Assembly (NCBI GenBank): GCA_910583885.1
Contig: CAJUAC010000008.1
Coordinates: forward strand, 8,881-72,880
Source of the DNA: an uncultured Oscillospiraceae bacterium
Lineage (GTDB): Bacteria > Bacillota > Clostridia > Oscillospirales > Oscillospiraceae
DNA: 64,000 bases
Direction: 5' to 3'
Below are positions 1-8,109 of the stretch, piece after piece. The notes beneath the pieces were generated by a model that saw only the letters and a program-made list of their open reading frames with translations, did no database searches and was not told the origin of the DNA. Each line of letters opens with the position of its first letter. Within the stretch, counting starts at the first letter, position 1. The translations under genes and the position numbers were made by a program.

Positions 1-1
1 C

Positions 2-856
2 TTCTACGGCGTGAAGCCGGAGAATGTGTTCCTGGCCAACGGCTCCGACGAGCTGCTCAATTTCTTCTTCATGGCCTTCTGTGATGGGGAGCGGCCCGTG
101 GCCTTCCCCGCCATCAGCTATGGCTTCTACCCAGTCTATGCCAGCCTCTACCGCCTGCCTGCCACCGCTGTCCCCCTGCGGGAGGGCTTCCGGCTGGAGG
201 CGCAGGATTACTGCGGCATCGGGAAGAATGTGGTTATTGCCAACCCCAATGCCCCCACCGGGCGGGCCATCGGCATGGGCGAGATTGAGGGGATCGTCAA
301 AAGCAACCCGGACCATGTGGTTATGATTGATGAGGCCTATATCGACTTCGGCGGCGAGAGCTGCCTGCCCCTGGTGGGGAAATACGAGAACCTGCTGGTC
401 TGCCAGACCTTCTCCAAGTTCCGCTCCCTGGCCGGTGGAAGGCTGGGCTTTGCCATCGGGGACGCGGCGCTGATTGCAGATCTGGATCAGATGAAATACT
501 CCACCAACTCCTACAACATCAACCGCCTCACCATGGCTGCCGCCATCGCCACCATTGAGAACAACAGCTACTATGTGGAAAACAGCCGCAAAATCCAGGA
601 AAACCGGGCATACACGGTTTCTGCACTGGACGAGCTGGGCTTTGAGACCCTGCCCAGCCAGGCCAACTTCATCTTTACCCGCTGCCCCCAGGTGGAGGGC
701 GGGGCCCTCTACCGCGCCCTGAAGGCCAAGGGCGTACTGGTGCGCCACTGGGACAGGCCGGAGATTGCGGACTGGTGCCGGATTACCATCGGCTCCCGGG
801 ATCAGATGGACGTGCTGCTGGAGAAAATCCAGGAGCTGCTGAAGGAGGTGGGATGA
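2..856 (+). CDS. hisC: Histidinol-phosphate aminotransferase, 5' end cut by window
   Basis: PLP-dependent fold-type I aminotransferase that converts imidazole-acetol phosphate and glutamate to histidinol phosphate. The reading frame is open to the window edge, so about the first 60-80 residues are missing; an internal GTG at 11 is not the real start. Visible are the ANGSDE segment near the cofactor-binding region, NPNAPTGR (about residues 78-85 from the GTG), DEAYIDF and the SKFRSLAGGRLG segment whose Lys (codon 416-418) should carry PLP. A C-terminal Arg-containing CRITIG segment fits substrate binding. The stop directly abuts the hisB start, so the genes are co-transcribed in the his operon. 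Confidence 0.95.
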   Translation, partial: FYGVKPENVFLANGSDELLNFFFMAFCDGERPVAFPAISYGFYPVYASLYRLPATAVPLREGFRLEAQDYCGIGKNVVIANPNAPTGRAIGMGEIEGIVKSNPDHVVMIDEAYIDFGGESCLPLVGKYENLLVCQTFSKFRSLAGGRLGFAIGDAALIADLDQMKYSTNSYNINRLTMAAAIATIENNSYYVENSRKIQENRAYTVSALDELGFETLPSQANFIFTRCPQVEGGALYRALKAKGVLVRHWDRPEIADWCRITIGSRDQMDVLLEKIQELLKEVG

Positions 857-1444
857 ATGCGCGTTTCCGAGCAGAACCGCCAGACGGCGGAGACCAATAT
901 CCAGCTGCGGCTGGACCTGGACGGCACCGGTGTGGGGCAGATTGACACCGGCTGCGGCTTCCTGGACCACATGCTCACCCTCTTTGCCCGCCACGGCCGC
1001 TTTGACCTGGCGGTGACGTGCCAGGGCGACACCCAGGTGGACGACCATCACACAGTCGAGGACATCGGCATCTGCCTGGGGGACGCCTTCGCCCAGGCGC
1101 TGGGGGATAAGCGGGGCGTGGTGCGCTACGGCTCTACCCTGCTGCCCATGGACGAGGCTCTGATCCTCACTGCCGTGGACCTCTCTGGCCGGGGGATGCT
1201 GTGCTATGACCTGCACATTCCCGCCCAGAAGGTGGGCACCTTTGACACTGAGCTGACGGAGGAGTTCTTCATCGCCCTGGCCCGCCGGGGGGACATGACC
1301 ATCCATGTCCGGCAGCTGGCGGGGAACAACAGCCACCATATCATGGAGGGCGCGTTTAAGAGCCTGGCCCGCTCCCTGGCCGCAGCAGCGGCTATTGATG
1401 GGCGCTTCGCCCAGGAGATCCCCTCCACCAAGGGGGTGCTATGA
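857..1444 (+). CDS. hisB: Imidazoleglycerol-phosphate dehydratase
   Basis: Mn-dependent dehydratase giving imidazole-acetol phosphate. At 195 residues it is the monofunctional form without the HAD phosphatase domain of enteric HisB, so histidinol-phosphate phosphatase must come from elsewhere (the PHP enzyme at 5287). The family signatures are all present: FLDHML (about 35-40), DDHHTVEDIG (about 62-71) and NNSHHIMEGAFK (about 157-168), whose His and Glu residues bind the metals. ATG follows the hisC TGA with no gap, and GAAGGAGG lies just upstream inside hisC. The stop is shared with the TTG start region of hisH. Confidence 0.97.
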   Translation: MRVSEQNRQTAETNIQLRLDLDGTGVGQIDTGCGFLDHMLTLFARHGRFDLAVTCQGDTQVDDHHTVEDIGICLGDAFAQALGDKRGVVRYGSTLLPMDEALILTAVDLSGRGMLCYDLHIPAQKVGTFDTELTEEFFIALARRGDMTIHVRQLAGNNSHHIMEGAFKSLARSLAAAAAIDGRFAQEIPSTKGVL

Positions 1445-2062
1445 TTGGTCGCGATCATTGACTACGGCGTGGGGAATCTCTTCTCCCTGTGCAGCTCCCT
1501 GGCCGCTATCGGGGCCGAGGCCGCCGTCACCGGGGACCCGGAGGCCATCCGCGCCGCGGACAAGCTGATTCTGCCCGGCGTGGGGGCCTTTGGCGACGCC
1601 GCCGCGCTGCTGCGGCGGGACGGGCTGGATCGCCTGATCTGCCAGGAGGCCGGCAGCAGCAAGCCCCTGCTGGGCATCTGCCTGGGGATGCAGCTGCTCT
1701 TTGACTACAGCACAGAGTACGGCCAGCACCAAGGCCTAGGGCTGATCCCCGGCTCGATCCAGCCCATCCGTGAGGTGATCCCTGGGGGGTACAAGGTGCC
1801 CCACATCGGCTGGAACGCGCTTCATTTTCCGGCTGGCCGGCCAGCCAGCCCCCTGTTCCAGCAGATCCGGGAGGGAGACTGCGTCTACTTTGTCCACTCT
1901 TTTTATGCCGCCCACTGCGAAGAGCATGTCATCGCTACGGCGGAATACGGGCCCGAGCTGACGGCGGCAGCGGCTAGGGGGAACGTATACGGCGTCCAGT
2001 TCCACCCGGAGAAGAGCGGGGATGTGGGACTGGCTATTCTGCGGGCATTCTGCCAGCTGTGA
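1445..2062 (+). CDS. hisH: Imidazole glycerol phosphate synthase, glutaminase subunit
   Basis: Class I glutamine amidotransferase subunit that delivers ammonia to HisF. The nucleophile is Cys79 in LLGICLGMQLLF, and the His/Glu pair lies in GVQFHPEKSG (His186, Glu188); IDYGVGNL at the N-terminus is also typical. The start is a TTG immediately after the hisB stop; no ATG or GTG fits the conserved VAIIDYG start better. Length of 205 residues is normal. It works as a heterodimer with the hisF product encoded 0.7 kb downstream. Confidence 0.96.
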   Translation: MVAIIDYGVGNLFSLCSSLAAIGAEAAVTGDPEAIRAADKLILPGVGAFGDAAALLRRDGLDRLICQEAGSSKPLLGICLGMQLLFDYSTEYGQHQGLGLIPGSIQPIREVIPGGYKVPHIGWNALHFPAGRPASPLFQQIREGDCVYFVHSFYAAHCEEHVIATAEYGPELTAAAARGNVYGVQFHPEKSGDVGLAILRAFCQL

Positions 2063-2074
2063 GGAGGGAAACTG

Positions 2075-2794
2075 ATGCTGATTTTCCCAGCAATTGATAT
2101 CAAGGACGGACAGGTAGTCCGGCTCTGCCGGGGGGATTTTGCCACTGTCCACCAGGTTGCGGAGGACCCTGTGTCCACTGCCCAGGTCTTCTATGACGCC
2201 GGGGCCCGCTATCTCCACATGGTGGATCTGGACGGGGCCAAGGACGGCGTGCGGAAAAACAGCGCCATTGTCCAGGCCGTGGTCCAGGTGGGCCTGCGGG
2301 TGGAGCTGGGGGGCGGCCTCCGCTCCATGGCGGATCTGGAGGCCGCCTTTGACCTTGGCGTGTGGCGGGCAGTCATCGGCTCCGCCGCCATCAGCGACCC
2401 GGAATTTGTCCGCGCCGCTGTGGCAGCCTACGGCCCGGAGCGGATTGCCGTGGGCATTGACGCGAAGGACGGCTCCGTGCGCACCGCCGGATGGGTGGAG
2501 GACTCCCATATCAGTTTCCTGGACGCCGCCCGGCAGATGGAGGCACTGGGGGCCGCCTACCTCATCTTTACGGATATCGACACAGACGGCACCCTCTCCG
2601 GCCCCTCCTGGGTGCGTCTGGAGGCACTGCAAGGGGCGGTGGGCTGCCGCATCACCGCCTCCGGCGGCGTGTCCTCCAACGCGGACCTGCGCGCACTGCG
2701 GGATATGGGGCTTTACGCCGCCATCACCGGCAAGGCGTGGTACGCCGGGAAGATCGATCTGGCCCAGGCTGTCCGGGAAGGAGGCCCCCAGTGA
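2075..2794 (+). CDS. hisA: ProFAR isomerase
   Basis: (beta-alpha)8-barrel isomerase acting on ProFAR to give PRFAR, the substrate of HisHF. Asp8 in FPAIDIKDG and the Asp in AVGIDAKDG (about residue 129) match the catalytic pair of the family; phosphate-binding LGGGLRS and ITGKAWYAGK are visible. Length of 239 residues is normal. GAGGAGGGAAA precedes the ATG at a good distance. The last four bases overlap hisF (GTGA), implying coupled translation. Confidence 0.97.
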   Translation: MLIFPAIDIKDGQVVRLCRGDFATVHQVAEDPVSTAQVFYDAGARYLHMVDLDGAKDGVRKNSAIVQAVVQVGLRVELGGGLRSMADLEAAFDLGVWRAVIGSAAISDPEFVRAAVAAYGPERIAVGIDAKDGSVRTAGWVEDSHISFLDAARQMEALGAAYLIFTDIDTDGTLSGPSWVRLEALQGAVGCRITASGGVSSNADLRALRDMGLYAAITGKAWYAGKIDLAQAVREGGPQ

Positions 2795-3564
2795 TTACAA
2801 AACGGATTATTCCCTGCCTTGATGTAAAAAATGGCCGGGTTGTGAAGGGGGTCAACTTCCTGGGCCTGGCCGATGTCAGCTCCCCGGTGAAGCTGGCGCA
2901 GTTCTACAGCGGCTGCGGCGCGGATGAGCTGGTGTTCTACGACATCACGGCCTCCGCCGAGGGACGGGCGCTGTTCACAGACATCCTCACCGAGGTGGCC
3001 TCCACCATCTTTATCCCCCTGACCGTGGGCGGCGGCATCAACACCGTAGACGACTTTGACCGTGTGCTGAAGTGCGGCGCGGACAAGGTCAGCGTCAACT
3101 CCGGCGCACTGCGGGACCCCTCCCTCATCTCCGCCGCAGCCAGGCGGTACGGCGACCAGTGCGTGGTGCTGTCCGTGGACGCCAAGAGGGTGGACGGCCA
3201 ATACCAGGTGTTTGCCAAGGGCGGCCGGGAGGATACGGGCCTGGACGCCATCGAGTGGGTCAAGCGGGGCGTCGCCAGCGGGGCCGGTGAGATCGTCCTC
3301 AACAGCATTGATACCGACGGGGTGAAAAGCGGCTTCGATTTGGAAATGCTGGCAGCGGTGTGCGCGGTGGTGGATGTGCCGGTAGTCGCCTCCGGCGGAG
3401 CTGGGTGCGCGGCGCACTTCCAGAAGCTCTTCCAGTCCCTGCCCCAGGTAGACGCGGGGCTGGCGGCCTCCATCTTCCACTTCGGGGAGGTCGCGATCCC
3501 GGATTTGAAGCGGGAACTGGCGGCGGCCGGCATCCCGGTAAGAGGCGCCCATCCGTCCCCTTGA
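2791..3564 (+). CDS. hisF: Imidazole glycerol phosphate synthase, cyclase subunit
   Basis: Cyclase subunit of IGP synthase; uses ammonia channelled from HisH to make IGP and AICAR. The protein starts with the hallmark RIIPCLDVKNGRVVKG (Asp11), has TVGGGI near residue 80, the second catalytic Asp in VLSVDAKR (about 130) and VASGGAG for phosphate binding. The start is the GTG at 2791, which overlaps the hisA TGA; a longer open frame upstream is only the shadow of hisA. 257 residues, normal. After the stop the operon is interrupted by a transporter gene before hisIE. Confidence 0.96.
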   Translation: MITKRIIPCLDVKNGRVVKGVNFLGLADVSSPVKLAQFYSGCGADELVFYDITASAEGRALFTDILTEVASTIFIPLTVGGGINTVDDFDRVLKCGADKVSVNSGALRDPSLISAAARRYGDQCVVLSVDAKRVDGQYQVFAKGGREDTGLDAIEWVKRGVASGAGEIVLNSIDTDGVKSGFDLEMLAAVCAVVDVPVVASGGAGCAAHFQKLFQSLPQVDAGLAASIFHFGEVAIPDLKRELAAAGIPVRGAHPSP

Positions 3565-3690
3565 GATGCCATGCAGACGGGGTGATCCCCCCTCTGCTAT
3601 CAACACCTATCACGACACGGAAAGCCAACGGGGAAGGTTTTTTCGATCCCCCTTGGCTTGGCGGCGTACTGGGATACAGGAGGTAGCCTC

Positions 3691-4575
3691 ATGCCGGCAT
3701 TTTTTATTTTCCTGCTTACAGCGCTCTGTATCACCTGCTACACAGGGCAGACATTTTTTAACAAGATGTTTTCCGTCCATTACAAGGGGCCTGCGGCGGC
3801 GGCCACACCCGTCTATGCGGTGCTGTATGGGGCGCTTGTAAGCGCCGTTACGCTGTCCCTGGCCCAGTTCCAGCTAGCCCCTTCCAGAGAAACGGTACTA
3901 TTGGGTTGTATCAATGGGGTTGTCCTGTTCCTCTATAACCTTGGTATGATCCACGCATCCCGGACCGGCCCCTATGCGTTCCAGAGCATTGTGATGCTCT
4001 TTGGCAGTATTGTCGTATGCCTGCTTTTTTCCGCCGCTTACTGGGGGGACCACCTGACATTTTTGCAGATGGCCGGGATCGCTGTGATGCTCGCCGCCTT
4101 TGTGGTTTTGAACGGCGGGGGGATCGATTTTAGGAATGTCAAAAAGGGATACTTCCTCTGGGTCATATCGCTCTTCTTTACAAACGGCATCTACGGCGTT
4201 TTGATGGACGCCCAGCAGCGCATGTATGTGCAGGAACGCAATGACATGATTATCCTTACCTTCTTTTCATCCAGCGTGGTATCCCTGCTTTACCTGCTCA
4301 TCACCCAGAGGGCACGGTCCCTTCCATCCTTCCGCATGGGGAAAGCCGCCTGGGGCTTTGCGGTAGGGAGCGGCCTGTGCGCTGCTTTTGCGGTATATAC
4401 GCTCATGATCCTGCTGGCGTACATCCCAAGCTACATCCTTTACACAATCTGTAACGGCAGTATCCTGGTCCTCTCGGCCATCCTGTGCAGGATTGTTTTG
4501 AAAGAAGAGATGACCAAAATGACCGTTGCGGGGATCGTGCTTTCTGCAATCAGCATGATCCTGCTGAGCATATAA
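3691..4575 (+). CDS. DMT/EamA-type membrane transporter inside the his operon
   Basis: Integral membrane protein of 294 residues with about ten hydrophobic segments, arranged as two five-helix halves as in drug/metabolite transporters; the C-terminal KEEMTKMTVAGIVLSAISMILL is typical of the tenth helix of EamA proteins. The ATG at 3691 is chosen because AGGAGG lies at 3678-3683; upstream in-frame codons are not conserved-looking. The substrate cannot be read from sequence. Base composition is visibly less GC-rich than the his genes on either side, and the gene splits hisF from hisIE with gaps of 126 and 64 bases, so it may be an insertion that kept the direction of the operon. Confidence 0.8.
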   Translation: MPAFFIFLLTALCITCYTGQTFFNKMFSVHYKGPAAAATPVYAVLYGALVSAVTLSLAQFQLAPSRETVLLGCINGVVLFLYNLGMIHASRTGPYAFQSIVMLFGSIVVCLLFSAAYWGDHLTFLQMAGIAVMLAAFVVLNGGGIDFRNVKKGYFLWVISLFFTNGIYGVLMDAQQRMYVQERNDMIILTFFSSSVVSLLYLLITQRARSLPSFRMGKAAWGFAVGSGLCAAFAVYTLMILLAYIPSYILYTICNGSILVLSAILCRIVLKEEMTKMTVAGIVLSAISMILLSI

Positions 4576-4639
4576 CTTCAGGCCATTGGGGGCATTCCCA
4601 GGGAATGAAGAATCAAACAAGACAATATGGGGGTTCCAG

Positions 4640-5290
4640 ATGATTACGATTGATGAACTGAAATTCAACGGCCATGGGCTGATTCCCGCCATCGTGGTGG
4701 ACGCACAGAGCAAAAAAGTGCTCACCCTGGCCTACATGAACCGGGAGAGCTTGGAAATCAGTATGCGGGAGGGCCGGACGTGCTTCTGGTCCCGCTCCCG
4801 CAAGGAGCTCTGGCGCAAGGGGGAGACCAGCGGGAACGTCCAGCATATTGTGGACATCACTGCCGACTGTGACCGTGACGCCCTGGTCGTGCAGGTGGAC
4901 AAGGAGGGCCCCGCCTGCCATCTGGGGACGGACTCCTGCTTTAACGACAGCGTATACGCCGGGGACCGTCCCGCCCCCTTCTCCGCAGAGGGGCTCTACC
5001 GCCTGCTCCAGGGCCGGAAGGCGGAGCTCCCGGAGGGGTCCTATACCACCTACCTCTTCCAGAAGGGGATGGACAAAATCCTCAAAAAGGTGGGCGAGGA
5101 GTCCACCGAAGTCATCATCGCCGGCAAGGCTGGGGACCGGGCGGAGACTGTGTATGAGATTGCCGATTTGATGTACCATGTGATGGTGCTGATGGTGGAG
5201 ATGGGCATCCCTGTAGAGGATGTGATGGCGGAGCTGGCCTCCCGCCATGTCATCGACCACAAGGTCAAGCAGGAGAAGATGACGCCATGA
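4640..5290 (+). CDS. hisIE: Bifunctional phosphoribosyl-AMP cyclohydrolase/phosphoribosyl-ATP pyrophosphohydrolase
   Basis: Fusion of HisI (N-terminal half) and HisE (C-terminal half), catalysing steps 2 and 3 of histidine synthesis. The HisI part shows LAYMNRESL, the FWSRSRKELWRKG segment and the metal ligands in DCDRDALVVQV and GPACHLGTDSCF. The HisE part begins near residue 115 with the conserved KKVGEESTEVIIAGK helix. The ATG at 4640 follows GGGGGT; a longer frame to 4586 adds an unconserved leader. 216 residues. The end overlaps the next ATG by four bases (ATGA). Confidence 0.95.
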   Translation: MITIDELKFNGHGLIPAIVVDAQSKKVLTLAYMNRESLEISMREGRTCFWSRSRKELWRKGETSGNVQHIVDITADCDRDALVVQVDKEGPACHLGTDSCFNDSVYAGDRPAPFSAEGLYRLLQGRKAELPEGSYTTYLFQKGMDKILKKVGEESTEVIIAGKAGDRAETVYEIADLMYHVMVLMVEMGIPVEDVMAELASRHVIDHKVKQEKMTP

Positions 5291-6159
5291 AGCTGCAAAA
5301 CCTGCATACCCACACGATCTTCGGCGACGGCGCGGGCACGGCGGAGGAGATGGCCCAGGGGGCTATCCAGGCCGGCTTCGGCTCCCTGGGCTTCTCCGAG
5401 CACAGCCCCCTGCTGCCCTTCTATGACCCGGACCGCTACGCCATGGAGGAGGCGGTGCTGCCCGCCTACCGCACTGAGGTCCTGCGCCTTCGGGAGAGCT
5501 GCCAAGGGCAGCTGGATATCTTCCTGGGCCTGGAACAGGACTATGACTCCCCTCCCCCGGCGGGGCAGTTTGACTACCTCATCGGCTCTGTCCACAGCGT
5601 CATCGCAGACAACTGCTGCCTGAGTGTGGACAACACTCCGGAAATCCTGGCAGAGGGGGTATCCCGCCTCTTTGGCGGGGACTACTATGCCCTGGCTGAG
5701 ACCTATTACCAGCGGGCCAGCCATGTGGCGGAGAAAACAGGGTGCCAGATTGTGGGCCACTTTGACCTGCTCACCAAATTCAATGAGGGCGGGCAGCTCT
5801 TCGATGCGTCTGCCCCCCGCTATGTGAATGCCGCCATCGGGGCCCTGGAAACTCTCCTCCGGCGGGATGTGATCTTTGAGATCAACACCGGGGCAATCTC
5901 CCGCAGCTACCGCTCGGCCCCCTACCCCGCCCCCTTCCTACTGCGCGCCATCCGGGAGCGGGGCGGTAGGATCTGCATCACCAGCGACAGCCACAGCCCC
6001 CGGACACTGGCCAGTGCCTTTCCCTTGGCGGCAGAGCTGGCCCTGGCCTGCGGCTTCCAGGAAACGTGGCTGCTCACAGCGGAGGGGTTCCAGGCAGTAC
6101 CGCTGGAGGCGTTCCTGGCGGAGGCCCGGCGGGCAGGTGCAGCCGGAGGGGACGTATGA
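5287..6159 (+). CDS. hisJ: PHP-family histidinol-phosphatase
   Basis: PHP-domain phosphatase of 290 residues that would supply the histidinol-phosphatase step missing from the short HisB. The metal-binding start is NLHTHTIFGDG (His7, His9), followed by GFSEHSPL, a GLEQDY segment, IGSVHS, VGHFDLL and the C-terminal ITSDSHSP, all metal-ligand motifs of the HisJ/HisK type. Start and stop overlap with the neighbours by four bases each (ATGA), so it is translationally coupled to both hisIE and glxK. Assignment to histidinol phosphate rests on family plus operon context. Confidence 0.9.
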   Translation: MKLQNLHTHTIFGDGAGTAEEMAQGAIQAGFGSLGFSEHSPLLPFYDPDRYAMEEAVLPAYRTEVLRLRESCQGQLDIFLGLEQDYDSPPPAGQFDYLIGSVHSVIADNCCLSVDNTPEILAEGVSRLFGGDYYALAETYYQRASHVAEKTGCQIVGHFDLLTKFNEGGQLFDASAPRYVNAAIGALETLLRRDVIFEINTGAISRSYRSAPYPAPFLLRAIRERGGRICITSDSHSPRTLASAFPLAAELALACGFQETWLLTAEGFQAVPLEAFLAEARRAGAAGGDV

Positions 6160-7289
6160 GAAAGGTTATTCTGGCGCCGGACTCCTTCAAGGGTACCATG
6201 TCCTCCCAGGAAATCTGCGATATCCTGGCCCAGGAGCTCTACCGGGTATGGCCCGATGCCCAGGTGGTATCCATCCCCGTGGCAGATGGCGGTGAGGGCA
6301 GTGTGGACGCTTTTCTGGCCGCTATGGGTGGGGAGAAAATTGCAGTGCCCTGCAAGGGGCCCCACTGGGAGGAGATCCAGGGGTTCTACGGCCTCCTCCC
6401 CGACGGCACGGCAGTGATCGAGATGGCTGCCGCTGCTGGTCTCCCCTTGGCGGGACAGCGGCTCCGCCCGGACCAGGCCACCACCTACGGGGTGGGGCAG
6501 CTGGTCCGGGCGGCTATCTGCGGCGGGGCAAAGCGTCTGGTGGTGGGCCTGGGCGGCAGTGCCACCAACGACGGCGGTGTCGGTATGGCAGCCGCCCTGG
6601 GCGTCCGTTTTTTCCGGGCGGACGGCGAACCCTACATCCCCACAGGCGGCACACTGGATCAACTCGTCAGGGTGGACCGAAGCGGGCTGACTTCCGTCCT
6701 GGCAGGGGTGGAGCTGTCGGCCATGTGTGATATTGACAATCCCCTGTGCGGCCCCACCGGGGCCAGCGCGGTATTCGGCCCTCAGAAGGGCGCGGATCCG
6801 GAAATGGTGTCCGTATTGGACAGGAACCTGGAGCATCTGTCGGATGTCATGGCAGAATGCCTGGGCTGCGACCTGCGGGATCTGCCGGGCGCTGGGGCCG
6901 CAGGCGGCCTTGGGTTTGGCGTGGCAGCGGTCTTGGGAGGCCGGCTGCAAATGGGGATTGAGACGGTACTGGACGTGGCCAGGTTCGACCAATTGCTGGA
7001 GGGGGCCTGGCTGGTCATTACCGGGGAAGGCTGCATCGACAGCCAGAGCCTGCGGGGCAAGGTGGTCTCCGGTGTGGCCCGCAGGGCCCAGGCCGCAGGT
7101 GTCCCCGCCATCGCCATTGTGGGCGACATCGGGGAAGGTGCTGGGTCGCTCTATGGACAGGGGGTTACTGGGATGTTCAGCATCAACCGCGTGGCACTCC
7201 CCTTTTCCCAGGCCCGGACACGCGCCCGGGAGGATCTGCGGGATACTGCCGCCGATCTCTTCCGGCTGTTGGCACGGATGGAGGGCTGA
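6156..7289 (+). CDS. glxK: Glycerate 2-kinase (GlxK/GarK family)
   Basis: Glycerate kinase of 377 residues, ATP-dependent phosphorylation of glycerate. The N-terminal APDSFKGTMSS and PVADGGEGSVDAF motifs are diagnostic for this family, as are GLGGSATNDGGVGMAAALG and the C-terminal GEGCIDSQSLRGKV. The ATG at 6156 overlaps the stop of the phosphatase gene, so it is the last gene of the his transcription unit although it has no role in histidine synthesis. It ends nine bases before the convergent sigK stop; no separate hairpin terminator fits in the gap. Confidence 0.93.
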   Translation: MRKVILAPDSFKGTMSSQEICDILAQELYRVWPDAQVVSIPVADGGEGSVDAFLAAMGGEKIAVPCKGPHWEEIQGFYGLLPDGTAVIEMAAAAGLPLAGQRLRPDQATTYGVGQLVRAAICGGAKRLVVGLGGSATNDGGVGMAAALGVRFFRADGEPYIPTGGTLDQLVRVDRSGLTSVLAGVELSAMCDIDNPLCGPTGASAVFGPQKGADPEMVSVLDRNLEHLSDVMAECLGCDLRDLPGAGAAGGLGFGVAAVLGGRLQMGIETVLDVARFDQLLEGAWLVITGEGCIDSQSLRGKVVSGVARRAQAAGVPAIAIVGDIGEGAGSLYGQGVTGMFSINRVALPFSQARTRAREDLRDTAADLFRLLARMEG

Positions 7290-7298
7290 ATGGCGTTG

Positions 7299-7991
7299 CT
7301 ACACCTCCTTTCCCAACGCTTCCTCCAGTTTCCCCAGCGCGCGCTTTTCAATGCGGGATACATAACTGCGGGAAATTCCATACTCAGCCGCCAGTTCCCG
7401 TTGTGTGCGGGGCGTTTTCCCGTTCAAACCATATCGTTGTCGAATAATGTCTGCTTCCCGTTCTGTCAGGCATTTATCGACTAGCTGACGTACTCGGAAA
7501 TAACTCTCTCGAGTGTCCAAATCATCCAGCATCGTATCTTCCACACCAACAATATCCATCAGGAACAGATTATTTCCATCCTTATCAGTCTCAAGTGTTT
7601 CAGATAGAGAAACTTCACCCTGAAGCTTCTTTTGACTTCGAAAGAACATGAGGACCTCATTTTCAATACATCGGGCAGCATAAGTCGCTAGACGCACATT
7701 TTTTTCTGGTTTATAACTGGAAATTCCCTTTATCAGGCCAATTGTCCCGATAGATATCAGGTCATCTTGATCTACACTTTGGGTGTAGTATTTTTTAATA
7801 ATATGTGCCACCAGGCGCATATTCCGCTCCACCAGGATATTCCTTGCCTCCAAATCCCCGCCGGCACAGCGGGTCAGATAAACCTGTTCTTCCTCTGCAC
7901 TTAACGGCTTTGGGAAGGAACTGGCCGTTCCCGATAAGTGCAGAGATAAAAACAGACTGCTCTTCAACAGCAAAAGTGCAGTAGACAGCAT
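7299..7991 (-). CDS. sigK: Sporulation sigma factor SigK
   Basis: Late mother-cell sigma factor. The first 20 or so residues are hydrophobic (LSTALLLLKSSLFLSL), the pro-sequence that in this family is removed by proteolysis; FPKPLSAEEE marks the start of the mature region. Region 2 contains NMRLVAHIIKKY and the core-binding DLISIGTIGLIKGISSYKPEKN stretch; region 4 ends with a TQRELAAEYGISRSYVSRIEKRAL helix-turn-helix. The ATG at 7991 has GAGGAGG seven bases upstream; an upstream in-frame ATG at 8027 lacks this. The gene is continuous, with no skin-type element interrupting it. Confidence 0.95.
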   Translation of the reverse strand: MLSTALLLLKSSLFLSLHLSGTASSFPKPLSAEEEQVYLTRCAGGDLEARNILVERNMRLVAHIIKKYYTQSVDQDDLISIGTIGLIKGISSYKPEKNVRLATYAARCIENEVLMFFRSQKKLQGEVSLSETLETDKDGNNLFLMDIVGVEDTMLDDLDTRESYFRVRQLVDKCLTEREADIIRQRYGLNGKTPRTQRELAAEYGISRSYVSRIEKRALGKLEEALGKEV

Positions 7992-8109
7992 GACGCATCC
8001 TCCTCTTTGTCTGTTACTACTTTCCACACTATGTGCCCGGCGGATTTTTTAAAACTACAAAAAGCGCCAACTCAAGTTGAACTCCACAAAAAAGTGTGCA
8101 TTTCTCCAT

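Noticed and set aside
3672..3690. GGGATACAGG near the DMT gene start as another palindromic repeat copy
   Set aside because: Only about ten bases match and it contains the ribosome binding site; no second arm.
7299..7991. sigK split by a skin-like element
   Set aside because: The frame is continuous from pro-sequence to region 4.
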